32,538 nucleotides of DNA from Paenibacillus sabuli (GCF_014705605.1 NZ_JACXIZ010000064.1:1-32538), one strand, 5' to 3'. Shown: positions 8,386 to 16,299, numbered from the stretch's first letter. The notes: a model not told the origin generated them from the letters alone. Numbers and translations: made by a program.

Positions 8386-9699
8386 TTACTGTGCGGCGCC
8401 CACTTGCGCATTTTGAATTTTTTCTGCGATGGCTGCGGGATCGCCGCCGCCGAGCAGCTCCTGCAAGCCGTTATTGGTCACTTCGACGGCCGCCGAGCTC
8501 AGCTTGGCGTCGTAAACAGGCGTAATCTTGATGTCCTGCATCAGATTGTACAGCTCGACGAACAGCGGGTCGGCTTTGCTCTCGTCGAGCGGAATGTCGT
8601 AGCTCACGAGCGTCGAACTCTCCAGCGTAGCCTGTTGACCTTCCGGTCCGGACAGCGCGTAGAGCAGCTCCATCGCCGCCTCCTTCTCCGCGCCCTCAAG
8701 CTTGGAGCTGATTCCCATGCCTGTGCCGACGACGCCGGAGGTAGACATCGGATCGCCCTCTCCGCCTTCAACGGACGGCAGAATCGTGATATGCGTCTGC
8801 TGCAGGATGTCCTCCGGCGCGTTTTTGACGACGTTGGCCATCGCCCAGCCGCCGGAGATGAACATCGCCGCCTTGCCTTGGAAATACAACTGCACCATCT
8901 GGTTCTCGTCGATTGAGTTGAAGCCATCCTGGAACGCGTCTGCCTCGCTCAGCTCCTGGAGCTTGTCCAGCGCCGCGACGAATTGCGGATCGGTGAAGGA
9001 AGCGCCGTCTTGCGCCACGGCCTTGAGGAACCAGTCGGTCCCGGTCACGCGGTCGCCCAGCGAGGAGAAAATTGTCGATTGCACGAACCAGTTCGCCTTG
9101 TTGCCGAGCGCAATCGGGATGACATCGTTCTGATTGAACGTCTCGATCGCCGCCAGCAGCTCATCCCACGTCTTGGGTACCTCGACCCCGTATTCGTCAA
9201 AGATCGCCTGGTTGTAATAAACAAACGAGGTCGGCGCCAGGTTCATCGGTGCAGAGTAGATTTTGCCGTCAACCGTGTAGTCGTCGAATGCATTTTCGAT
9301 GAAATTGTCCTTCCACTCCGGCTTGCTGTCCAGGTACTCGCCGATCGGCTGAATGAGATCGCCGCTGACGAATTCCTGGGTCATGACACCCGGCCACATC
9401 ACGAACAGGTCGGGCATTTCGTTGGCTGCGGCCACCGTGCGCAGACGCGTCTTGAGTCCGTCAGTCGCCAGTCCCTCTACCTCGAGCTTGATGTCGGGAT
9501 GGTCTTCCTGGAATTGGTCCAGCAACCCTCGCATGGCCGTCGCCTTGGCATCCTGACCTGTCCAGTTGTGCATAACGCTGAGCGTCACCTGATCGCCGGA
9601 GCCTCCGCTGCCGTTGTTCGAGCCGCCACCGCAGGCGGCCAACACGACCATCATGGCGCTGAGCGCAGCAGCCGTGCCCGTCCTGGTGAAATTGCGCAT
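8386..9699 (-). CDS. Sugar-binding lipoprotein of ABC importer
   Basis: This 437-residue extracellular solute-binding protein (family 1) begins with a lipoprotein signal peptide. MRNF, a hydrophobic run and the lipobox LAAC put the lipidated residue at Cys23, followed by a Gly/Ser/Asn-rich linker. The mature part has typical motifs such as a PDLFVMWPG strand, NAFDDYTVDGKIYSAP and AMFISGGWAM. The start at 9699 is chosen because GAGAGGGGAT precedes it and the signal peptide begins there; longer in-frame extensions are not supported. It should be anchored outside the membrane, deliver sugars to the two downstream permeases and perhaps inform the kinase encoded in the same operon. Its ligand is unknown. 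Confidence 0.92.
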   Translation of the reverse strand: MRNFTRTGTAAALSAMMVVLAACGGGSNNGSGGSGDQVTLSVMHNWTGQDAKATAMRGLLDQFQEDHPDIKLEVEGLATDGLKTRLRTVAAANEMPDLFVMWPGVMTQEFVSGDLIQPIGEYLDSKPEWKDNFIENAFDDYTVDGKIYSAPMNLAPTSFVYYNQAIFDEYGVEVPKTWDELLAAIETFNQNDVIPIALGNKANWFVQSTIFSSLGDRVTGTDWFLKAVAQDGASFTDPQFVAALDKLQELSEADAFQDGFNSIDENQMVQLYFQGKAAMFISGGWAMANVVKNAPEDILQQTHITILPSVEGGEGDPMSTSGVVGTGMGISSKLEGAEKEAAMELLYALSGPEGQQATLESSTLVSYDIPLDESKADPLFVELYNLMQDIKITPVYDAKLSSAAVEVTNNGLQELLGGGDPAAIAEKIQNAQVGAAQ

Positions 9700-9726
9700 T
9701 CTACTTATCCCCTCTCTGTACTCGCG

Positions 9727-9806
9727 ATTGTATGCTTCTATTCTAGTACGACCGCACCGCCCCGGGTAAGGGGAGCATCTTCGGGCATGGGGTAGAACAT
9801 CTTCGG
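9727..9806 (-). promoter_or_regulatory. Binding-protein promoter with 22-bp-spaced direct repeats
   Basis: On the minus strand a -10-like TACAAT (9732-9727) lies upstream of the lipoprotein gene, with no convincing -35. Two exact copies of CCGAAGATG lie further upstream at 9776-9784 and 9798-9806, 22 bp apart. Direct repeats two helical turns apart next to a weak -35 are what AraC-family activators use. I infer the neighbouring YesN-like regulator binds here. The -10 assignment is by eye; TAGAAT about ten bases further upstream is an alternative. Confidence 0.5.
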
Positions 9807-9852
9807 TTATCGTGCCCGTTGTCGCCCCCAACTATTCCCTGTCAGGCAAAAG

Positions 9853-9887
9853 AAAAAAACCTCCGCCCCAGTCGATGGGAACGGAGG
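9853..9887 (-). terminator. Rho-independent terminator of the SGNH hydrolase gene
   Basis: CCTCCG (9860-9865) pairs with CGGAGG (9882-9887), with an inner CCCA/TGGG pairing. On the minus strand the stem is followed directly by seven T residues (9859-9853). It lies 34 bp beyond the SGNH hydrolase stop codon, so the sugar importer downstream needs its own promoter. Confidence 0.82.
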
Positions 9888-9920
9888 CTTCCGTCTATTA
9901 CATACTGGCCGGCCATTCAC

Positions 9921-10577
9921 TCACGTAATGGCAATCGGGCTGCGCTGGACGACGGAAAGCCACCGCTCGGCGATCAGATGATGACCGGCCGCCGTCGGAT
10001 GCACGCCGTCCCATACCCAATAGGCCTCGCCGCTACGCGCTGACGCCTGATCGAACGCCTCCTGCAGCGGGACGAACAACGCCCCGAATTCGCCGGCCAG
10101 CTCTCGCACGATGCGGGCGTAAGCGTCCACCCGTTCGCGCCACTGCGGCCAATGCGCCTCGCGCTCGGCCGTGCGCACGACGAACGGCTCGCACAGCACC
10201 AGCGCAGCCTCCGGCAGCGTCTCGCGCGTCTCCTCCAGCAGCTGCCGGTAGACACGCGCGAAGCGGTCGGAGGCGCCGCCGGGCTCGCCGCGGACGATGC
10301 GGCCCGCGTCGTTGATCCCCGCGAGCAGACTGATCACATCGGGACGCAGGCTGATCGCATCCTCGTTCCAGCGCGCATAGATGTCCGAGACGCGATTGCC
10401 GCTGATGCCGCGATTGACGAAGTGCAGCTGCCGGTCGGGCAGCTCGCAGCCGAGTCTGGCGGCGATGATGTAGGCATAGCCGTGCCCGAGAATATGGTTC
10501 AGATCGTCATTGCGCCCGCGATTGCCGTCGGTGATCGAATCGCCTTGAAAAAGAATCGTACGTCCTTGTTTTGTCAT
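9921..10577 (-). CDS. SGNH/GDSL-family esterase or lipase-like hydrolase
   Basis: This 218-residue SGNH hydrolase has all four blocks visible: GDSIT with the nucleophile Ser14, a block II glycine in NRGISGNR, GIND with Asn89, and DGVHP with Asp190 and His193. The absence of a signal peptide implies a cytoplasmic enzyme, plausibly an acetyl-esterase removing acetyl groups from imported plant oligosaccharides. That role is inferred from the glycosidase neighbours, not shown by the sequence. AAGGATGGGAG precedes the ATG. The start codon overlaps, as ATGA, the stop of a small hydrophobic reading frame thought to be a gene remnant. It has its own terminator downstream. Confidence 0.9.
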   Translation of the reverse strand: MTKQGRTILFQGDSITDGNRGRNDDLNHILGHGYAYIIAARLGCELPDRQLHFVNRGISGNRVSDIYARWNEDAISLRPDVISLLAGINDAGRIVRGEPGGASDRFARVYRQLLEETRETLPEAALVLCEPFVVRTAEREAHWPQWRERVDAYARIVRELAGEFGALFVPLQEAFDQASARSGEAYWVWDGVHPTAAGHHLIAERWLSVVQRSPIAIT

Positions 10578-10722
10578 GATCTCCCATCCTTTACCGATAT
10601 ATGAATAGGCCCTGCTCCATCCGACCCGCCGCGGCTGTCCGCCAGCACGAGGGCCATGGCTCCGAATGCCAGCAGCGTCACCGCCGCATTAGCGGCAATT
10701 ACCGCCTGTCAATCAGTTCCAT
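10574..10722 (-). pseudogene. Possible remnant of a small membrane protein gene after padR
   Basis: One base after the padR stop, an ATG opens a frame reading MELIDRR and then stops at once. A shift of one base gives an open frame to 10574 with a single hydrophobic segment (AAVTLLAFGAMALVLA) and a polar tail ending IHISVKDGRS. In related bacteria padR is often followed by a membrane gene starting MELI..R, so this looks like a shortened, frameshifted leftover. Its stop overlaps the SGNH start codon. A genuine short leader peptide in the shifted frame cannot be excluded. Confidence 0.35.
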
Positions 10723-10723
10723 T

Positions 10724-10939
10724 CTAGTTCTCCTCCTTGTTCGCGGTCAAGTGCTCCATGCTCGCGGCGATCTTGCGCCACTCGTCGCATAGCTGCAGAT
10801 AGACGGCCTCGCCGTCCGCACTGCGCGTGTAGTATTTGCGCGGCCACGCCTCGTTCGTATCCCAGCTGCTCTCCAGCAGCCCTTGTTTTTCCAGGCGACG
10901 CAGCAGCGGGTACAGCGTGCCGGGGGCGACTCCGATGCC
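10724..10939 (-). pseudogene. 5'-truncated padR-type transcriptional regulator
   Basis: A frame of 71 codons reads GIGVAPGTLYPLLRRLEKQG, then an acidic/aromatic stretch with RKYYTRSADGEAVY, and ends DEWRKIAASMEHLTANKEEN. This is the wing and C-terminal helix of PadR-family repressors (TLYPLLRRLEKQGLL is the hallmark). An in-frame TAA (10940-10942) lies directly before it, and no other frame upstream encodes the missing N-terminal 40-45 residues that carry the first DNA-binding helices. No start codon suits a shorter product. It is therefore most probably a dead gene. The sequence upstream (10943-11040) shows no PadR similarity, so the 5' part was deleted or replaced rather than simply frameshifted. 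Confidence 0.75.
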
Positions 10940-11062
10940 TTAGCCGCCGGGGATATGGTACTATAGAATAAAAGTTGAACGCCCACGATACAAGCTGCGC
11001 AATCAGATCGGGCCCTGCGGGGTAATGATGTAGACTCATATTTTGCTAGGAGGCCTGCAACG

Positions 11063-11335
11063 ATGAAAAAAGCGATTGACGACTTGAAGCAAACGGTCGA
11101 TGCGCTCAAACAATCCGTCGATGAGATGAAGGGCGGCATCCAGGAGGCGGTCGATCACAGCAAGCGCGCCGCCGATCAGATGAAGGGCAAAGTGGAATAC
11201 GCCAAGGCATCGCCGGCCGAGCTCAAAAACGGGCTCGCCGGGGCGAAGCAAAACCTGCGCGAGACCTCGGACGCGCTGCGTACGTCGCTGCGGCTGCTGC
11301 TCGCGCGCGTGCGCCGCAAGCGTAGTCTGCCTTAA
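11063..11335 (+). CDS. Small charged helical (coiled-coil/LEA-like) protein of unknown function
   Basis: The product has 90 residues, with a clear TAGGAGG nine bases... upstream of the ATG. About residues 1-50 repeat a pattern of Lys/Asp/Glu and small hydrophobics (IDDLKQTVDALKQSVDEMKG), which predicts a long amphipathic helix or coiled coil. The tail is strongly basic (LLLARVRRKRSLP). There is no signal peptide or membrane helix. I do not recognise a named family; stress-related LEA/YtxH-like proteins have this composition. It lies divergent from the dead padR gene and 153 bp before the second sensor-kinase gene, without an obvious terminator. Strong RBS and frame integrity argue it is real. 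Confidence 0.7.
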   Translation: MKKAIDDLKQTVDALKQSVDEMKGGIQEAVDHSKRAADQMKGKVEYAKASPAELKNGLAGAKQNLRETSDALRTSLRLLLARVRRKRSLP

Positions 11336-11411
11336 AACACGTACGAAGCCGCCGCCCCATCCGACCGAAAGCCAAACCCGCTCACCGCGGGGCGCGTCCA
11401 TCACGCCCGCA

Positions 11412-11474
11412 TTGCTTAAATCGCATGCTTCCGGCTACAATAGAGGCAACACCACCCTCGGCCGTAGCCGGAAG
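11412..11474 (+). promoter_or_regulatory. Promoter of the second kinase operon with inverted repeat
   Basis: TTGCTT (11412-11417) and TACAAT (11436-11441) with an 18-bp spacer form a sigma-A-like promoter upstream of the kinase gene. A perfect 10-bp inverted repeat, CTTCCGGCTA (11428-11437) and TAGCCGGAAG (11465-11474), overlaps the first bases of the -10 and extends into the leader. It could be an operator or, if transcription begins earlier, an RNA hairpin. A 27-base gap separates the arms. Confidence 0.55.
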
Positions 11475-11488
11475 AATGGACTGATAGT

Positions 11489-13222
11489 ATGAGAACCCCG
11501 CTCGTGCAGCGTCTGCGCAATTTGCGCCTGCCGGTCAAGCTGATGCTCGTATTTTTGCCGCTCATTATATTGCCGGCGCTCACCGGCATCTATCTCTTGA
11601 CGCAGACCGCCACCTCTACCGGCAAGGAGATGGCGTCGGATTACGCGTCCGATCTGATGGGTCTGATGATGCAAAAGATCGACGACAGGCTGCTCGGCTA
11701 CGAACAGCTCAGCAAGCAGATCATCACCGACCGGGAGCTGCATGCGCTGCTTCGGCGCGAGCCGGAGTCCTCCTTCGAAGCCTTTCAGATTGAAAGCGAT
11801 ATCAACACCAAAATGAACAAGCTGTGGCTCGGCGACGACCAGCACAAATATGTGACCAGCATCGTATTCGATACACCGTGGGGCATATACAGCTACGGCA
11901 AAAGCGCAGTCGAGGACTACGGCATTGCCGACCCGGCCTATCAGGCGGACATCGCCGCCGCGCGCGGCGGGGCGGTCTGGTTCGTCCCGGACACCTTCGT
12001 CAGCGGCCAGCGCGAGGTCGAGGTATTCCGCGTCGGTCGCCTGATCCGCGACGAGCGCTTCCGCGAGCTGGGCAATCTGACGATCGCCATCGACAGCGAC
12101 GCCTTCCGCTCGATCTTCGAACAGACCGCGCTGCGCGACAATGTCAAGCTGCATCTGCTCACCGAAGACGGCGAGCCGATGCTCGGCAGCCAGCCGGCTG
12201 CGCTGAGCGGCAAGGAGACGCTGCTCTCCCTCACTCGGGGCAGCATGCACAACGGCTGGCGCCTCTCCGCCGAGCTGCCGCTGGACGAGCTGTACGGACC
12301 GCTGCGCCGCATGACGCAGCTGGCCTTCGTCGTCGTATTCGCCTGCGTCCTGCTCGGACTCGGGGTCACCCAGCTGCTGAATATCGACGTCATCATTCCG
12401 ATTCACCGGCTGATGGCCAACATGAAGCGCGGCATCAAGGGCACCCGCCCCCACGAGCTGCGCCCGATTCGCGGCGCCATCGAGATCGTCGAGATGAACG
12501 ACACCTTCATCTCCGTCATGTACGAGATCGAGCAGCTCATCCAGCAGGTCGTCAAGGAGGAGGCACGCAAAAAGGAAGCCGAAATCCGCGTCCTCCAAAA
12601 TCAATTGTCGCCCCACTTCCTTTACAACACGCTGAATTCAATCCGATGGATGGCAATGATCCAAAAGCAGCAAAATATAAAAGACATGATCGATGCGCTC
12701 ATCCAGTTGCTCACCTATGCGGTACGCGGACCAAGCGGACCGGTCCCGCTGCGCGAGGAGGTCGCGATCCTGCACAGCTACGTCAACATTCAGAAGGTAC
12801 GCTTCCAGCACTTCGGCTTCGCGATCGACATCGCGCCCGAGCTGGAGGACGCGCGCATCCCGAAGCTGCTGCTGCAGCCCCTGATCGAAAATGCGCTCCT
12901 GCACGGCTTGTCCTCCCTCGACCGACCCGGCGAAATACGCATCGAGGGCGAAGCGGCGGGCACGCCGGCCGGCAGCGAAATACGCATCCGAGTATCGGAT
13001 AACGGCGTCGGCATCGAGGCCGGGATGACAGCAAAGCTGAACCGCATGCTCAAGGGACACGAGCCGCCCAAGGATCACTTCGGGCTGTACAGCGTCCAGG
13101 AGCGCATCCAGCTTCATTATGGCCGCCAATACGGGATGACCATCGAGCCCGGCGAGCAAGGCGGCACCGTCGTCACGGTGCGGATGCCTTGCCGGCGCGG
13201 GCCGCGGGAAGGAGAAGACTGA
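11489..13222 (+). CDS. YesM-like sensor histidine kinase (second system)
   Basis: This 577-residue protein has a transmembrane helix near 16-38, an extracellular sensor of about 240 residues, a second helix near 277-297 and a HAMP-like linker. The His_kinase motif LSPHFLYNTLNSIRW gives His376. The ATPase domain follows with LLLQPLIENALLHG and a DNGVGI G1 box. It is the same architecture as the kinase at 4691-6460, but the sensor sequence differs clearly, so a different signal is likely. The start has only a modest RBS (GGAAGAATGGA), but the membrane helix begins immediately after it. The stop codon overlaps the start of the response-regulator gene by one base (TGATG), showing translational coupling. 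Confidence 0.9.
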   Translation: MRTPLVQRLRNLRLPVKLMLVFLPLIILPALTGIYLLTQTATSTGKEMASDYASDLMGLMMQKIDDRLLGYEQLSKQIITDRELHALLRREPESSFEAFQIESDINTKMNKLWLGDDQHKYVTSIVFDTPWGIYSYGKSAVEDYGIADPAYQADIAAARGGAVWFVPDTFVSGQREVEVFRVGRLIRDERFRELGNLTIAIDSDAFRSIFEQTALRDNVKLHLLTEDGEPMLGSQPAALSGKETLLSLTRGSMHNGWRLSAELPLDELYGPLRRMTQLAFVVVFACVLLGLGVTQLLNIDVIIPIHRLMANMKRGIKGTRPHELRPIRGAIEIVEMNDTFISVMYEIEQLIQQVVKEEARKKEAEIRVLQNQLSPHFLYNTLNSIRWMAMIQKQQNIKDMIDALIQLLTYAVRGPSGPVPLREEVAILHSYVNIQKVRFQHFGFAIDIAPELEDARIPKLLLQPLIENALLHGLSSLDRPGEIRIEGEAAGTPAGSEIRIRVSDNGVGIEAGMTAKLNRMLKGHEPPKDHFGLYSVQERIQLHYGRQYGMTIEPGEQGGTVVTVRMPCRRGPREGED

Positions 13223-14763
13223 TGCGCAAAGTAATGATTGTCGACGATGAAGCGCTCGTGCGGATCGGCTTGCAGTCGATGGTCGATTGGACGGCGCACG
13301 GCTACGAGATCGCCGGGGTCTGCAAAAATGGCGAGGAGGCCTGTCAGGCGGCGCTGAACACGCGCTTCGACGTCATCCTCACCGACATCCGCATGCCGGT
13401 CATGGACGGCTTCGCGCTGATCGAGCGGCTGCAGGCGAGCGGCTGCGACGCCCACTTCATCATTCTCAGCAGCTACAACGACTTCGAACACGTGCGCCGG
13501 GCGCTGCGCTGCGGCGCCAAGGATTACATCTCGAAATACGAGCTGGAGCCCGCCAGCATCATCCGCGTGCTCGACGGTCTCGACTATGCCGATCCGGCGG
13601 AGGAGCAGGAAGACCGGCCGCCCGGACGGGCCGCACGCGACGGACAGGGAGAGCCCGCGGACGGACCTGATACGCGCCTGGGCTGGCTCGCCATCCAAGC
13701 GGCGCCTCGCCCGGACGGGTATCAGGACTCGGAGCTGCGGGCCATGCAGCTGCTGCTCGACGAGCTCTTCGCCAGCCGCAAGGCGCTCACGCGCGTCGGC
13801 TGGGAGGAGGACGTCCTGCACGGCATCGTCACCGTCCGACCCGAGCTCGCCCCCGCGGACGCCGAGGACGAAGCCCGCGCGATGCTAGGCGAGGTCGCCA
13901 AGACGCTCGAGTCGCATCTCAATCTGCCCCTCGTCGTCGCGCTGACGCCGCTGCGCGGCGGACAGACCGACCGGACACAGCTGCGCAGCGAAGCCCTGTC
14001 GATCCTCCGCGAGGCCCTGCCGCTGGGTGCGGGCCTGTACCGCTCCTCACCTCATGCTGCGGAGCGCGGCGAGCGCCGCGTCGACGGCGGCCTCTGGCTC
14101 GATCACTACAAGCGAGCCAAGCACTATGTACAGTACGGCCAATTCGACGAGCTGCTGCACTGGTACCGAGACACCGCCGCCGCGCTAGCGGACGGGGAGG
14201 CGCAGGCCTTGGTGGAGCGGCGGCGGCTCGGCAGCCTGATCGCGGGCCAGCTGACCGAGCGGCTCGTGGAGCGCGGCGAGCTGCAGGCCGAGACGATCGA
14301 GCAGCGCTTCGGCTCCTTGTGGCCGCTCGGCGAAGCGATCGCCGCCGCAGAGGGCGCCGGCGCTCTGGATGACGTCGTGGCAGCGGCGATTGCCCGCACG
14401 CGCGAGGCGCTGCAGTCCGCCCAGGCGAGCCAGGGCTGGCTGCTCAAGGTGCGGCAGCACGTCGAGGCGCATCACGACCGGCCGCTGCGTCTGGAGGACA
14501 TGGCGGCGCTGGCGCATCTGAGCGTCAATTACTTCAGCCAGCGCTTCCGCCAAGAGACCGGGCAGAGCTTCACCGATTACGTCGCCGAGGTGCGCATCCG
14601 CAAGGCGGCCGAACTGCTGCACAGCCGCGAGCTCTCGACCGAGGAGGTCGCCTCCCGCGTCGGTTACGGCAATGCCAGCTATTTCGTCAAGGTCTTCAAA
14701 AAGGTCACCGGCATGACGGTCTCTGAATTCCGCGGCGGCCTTGAAAATACGGCAAAAAGATAA
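13222..14763 (+). CDS. YesN-like response regulator, AraC-type (second system)
   Basis: The protein has 513 residues. The receiver domain (about 1-120) shows Asp8/Asp9, phospho-acceptor Asp55 in ILTDIRMP, and Lys in DYISKYE. A divergent middle region follows. The C-terminal AraC double helix-turn-helix spans about 410-505 (LSVNYFSQRFRQETG and VGYGNASYFVKVFKKVTG). The ATG at 13222 is chosen because the receiver fold begins there and it overlaps the kinase stop as TGATG, with GGAAGGAGAAG just upstream. It probably activates the importer that begins 228 bp downstream, through the AAATAYGGCATC repeats in that gap. It is the partner of the preceding kinase. Confidence 0.92.
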   Translation: MRKVMIVDDEALVRIGLQSMVDWTAHGYEIAGVCKNGEEACQAALNTRFDVILTDIRMPVMDGFALIERLQASGCDAHFIILSSYNDFEHVRRALRCGAKDYISKYELEPASIIRVLDGLDYADPAEEQEDRPPGRAARDGQGEPADGPDTRLGWLAIQAAPRPDGYQDSELRAMQLLLDELFASRKALTRVGWEEDVLHGIVTVRPELAPADAEDEARAMLGEVAKTLESHLNLPLVVALTPLRGGQTDRTQLRSEALSILREALPLGAGLYRSSPHAAERGERRVDGGLWLDHYKRAKHYVQYGQFDELLHWYRDTAAALADGEAQALVERRRLGSLIAGQLTERLVERGELQAETIEQRFGSLWPLGEAIAAAEGAGALDDVVAAAIARTREALQSAQASQGWLLKVRQHVEAHHDRPLRLEDMAALAHLSVNYFSQRFRQETGQSFTDYVAEVRIRKAAELLHSRELSTEEVASRVGYGNASYFVKVFKKVTGMTVSEFRGGLENTAKR

Positions 14764-14816
14764 CGCCCCCTTGTCCGATGCGTGTGCGGCAAGCTCCTTG
14801 CTCGGCCGCAATCGGA

Positions 14817-14939
14817 AAATATGGCATCAAAAGCGAGAAATACGGCATCTTCCGCCCGGGAGATGCCGTATCTTCGTAAAATTCGGCATGCAAAGCGGTA
14901 GCGCCGGTATGGAGGTATCCGCCCGGGGACGCGTACAAT
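14817..14939 (+). promoter_or_regulatory. Second binding-protein promoter with AAATAYGGCATC repeats
   Basis: Three direct copies of a 12-mer lie upstream of the lipoprotein gene: AAATATGGCATC (14817-14828), AAATACGGCATC (14838-14849) and AAATTCGGCATG (14879-14890). A fourth copy, GATGCCGTAT (14862-14871), is inverted. The direct copies start 21 and then 41 bp apart, close to whole helical turns. A -10-like TACAAT lies at 14934-14939 without a good -35. The pattern fits an activator-dependent promoter bound by the AraC-type regulator encoded just upstream; this link is inferred. Confidence 0.55.
14840..14871 (+). terminator. Inverted repeat after the response-regulator gene
   Basis: ATACGGCATCT (14840-14850) and AGATGCCGTAT (14861-14871) pair perfectly over 11 bp around a ten-base loop. 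It lies 77 bp after the response-regulator stop. No T tract follows (TCTTCGTAAAA), so it is at best a weak terminator. Because its arms coincide with two of the 12-mer repeats, an operator role is at least as likely. Confidence 0.45.
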
Positions 14940-14991
14940 GGAAGCATGCACCGGCTGATTGGCGCATAACAGACGATTGGAGGGGTTGTAC

Positions 14992-16299
14992 GTGAAAGGA
15001 AGAAAAGGTTGGGTCTATGCAGGTCTGCTGGCAACATCCGTGCTTGTGCTGCAAGGCTGCGGGGGCGGCAACAACACACCAGGCAACAGCGGCACTTCGG
15101 GTGGCGACTCGGACACGAACACGAATGCCGGGACCGAGACGGTCACCTTGAAGGTGTGGGGCGATCTGGGCAATCAGGCCGTTCTTGAATCCGCTTACAA
15201 CGAAATCAACGCAGCCTTTGAAGAGCAGCACTCCGATATCAAGCTGCAATACGATTTTGCGCAAAACGACCAGAGTTTGAGCGTCGCGCTGCAGGCCAAT
15301 GAGCTGCCGGATCTGTTCATCGTGCAGGGAGACAAGACGCCGAAGATGGCGGAAATGGTGCGCAACGGCTTCCTGATGCCGCTCGACGACTATAATCTCG
15401 ATCTGAGCCGCTTCACCGAATCCGAGATTGCTTACGGCACGGTAGAGGGCAAGCTCTACTCTTCGCTGCCGGCCTTCCTCGACACGCAGCTGGTCTACTA
15501 TAACAAGGATATCTTCGCTGACAACGGCATCGAAATGCCCGGCACCTGGGACGAATTCGTAGCCGCGCTGGACACGCTCAAGGCGGCCGGCATTACCCCG
15601 ATCTCGCTGGCGGGCAAGCAGGAGTGGGATCGCGCATGGCCTGTCTACGCCCTCGCCGCGGCACATGCCAGTCCGCAATTGCAAGCGATCGCCGAAGGCG
15701 CCGGGGACTTGACGGCTCCGGAGATCGGGCAAGCGTTCCAATACTACCGCGATTTCGCGGACAACGGCTACTTTGGCAAGGACTTCCTCGCCCAGGACAC
15801 GGCGGCGGCGCAATTCGCCTTCACCAACGGCAAGGCGGCGATGATCATCGACGGCACCTGGAACAATTCGACCTATGAGGACTCCGGTCTGAACCTCGGC
15901 CGCTTCAGCGTGCCGAATGCCGAAGGCAAGCGCATCGTCGCGCCGAGCTACAGCAACTTCATGACCTATGCGGTCTCCGCCGATGCCGAGCATCCGGATC
16001 AGGCCGTCAAGTATATCGAATTCCTGAACGGCCAGGAAGCGCAGCAGATCCTGGAGAATCATGCCGGTCTGATCCCGACGATCAGCGACATCGAGCCGAA
16101 AAACGAAGCAGTCAGCGAGCTGGCCAACTTCGACGAGGCGGGCGGCAACATCTACTCGCTGCTGAGCACGCTGGCCACGGCCGACACGAACACGCCCGAC
16201 ATCATGATGAAGGATCTCAATCCGAAGCTGCTGACGTCCAAAATTACCGGTGAGGAAGCCGCTCAAACGCTTCACGAAGCCGCCAACTACGAAAAATAA
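14992..16299 (+). CDS. Sugar-binding lipoprotein of second ABC importer
   Basis: This family-1 extracellular solute-binding protein has 435 residues. The GTG at 14992 is taken as start because GGAGGGG lies six bases upstream and the signal peptide follows directly (KGRKGW, a hydrophobic run, then lipobox LQGC with Cys23). A Gly/Ser/Thr/Asn-rich linker leads to the mature domain, with motifs LPDLFIVQGDK, YGTVEGKLYSSLPAF and GKAAMIIDGTWN. It should be membrane-anchored outside the cell and feed the two permeases downstream. It is only distantly similar to the binding protein at 8386-9699, so the two modules probably import different sugars. The ligand is unknown; rhamnose-containing oligosaccharides are a guess from the rhamnosidase gene further downstream. 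Confidence 0.92.
   Translation: MKGRKGWVYAGLLATSVLVLQGCGGGNNTPGNSGTSGGDSDTNTNAGTETVTLKVWGDLGNQAVLESAYNEINAAFEEQHSDIKLQYDFAQNDQSLSVALQANELPDLFIVQGDKTPKMAEMVRNGFLMPLDDYNLDLSRFTESEIAYGTVEGKLYSSLPAFLDTQLVYYNKDIFADNGIEMPGTWDEFVAALDTLKAAGITPISLAGKQEWDRAWPVYALAAAHASPQLQAIAEGAGDLTAPEIGQAFQYYRDFADNGYFGKDFLAQDTAAAQFAFTNGKAAMIIDGTWNNSTYEDSGLNLGRFSVPNAEGKRIVAPSYSNFMTYAVSADAEHPDQAVKYIEFLNGQEAQQILENHAGLIPTISDIEPKNEAVSELANFDEAGGNIYSLLSTLATADTNTPDIMMKDLNPKLLTSKITGEEAAQTLHEAANYEK

Noticed and set aside
10601-10792. Plus-strand reading frame of 63 codons opposite the padR remnant
   Set aside because: It has no RBS or domain and lies opposite recognisable PadR sequence.
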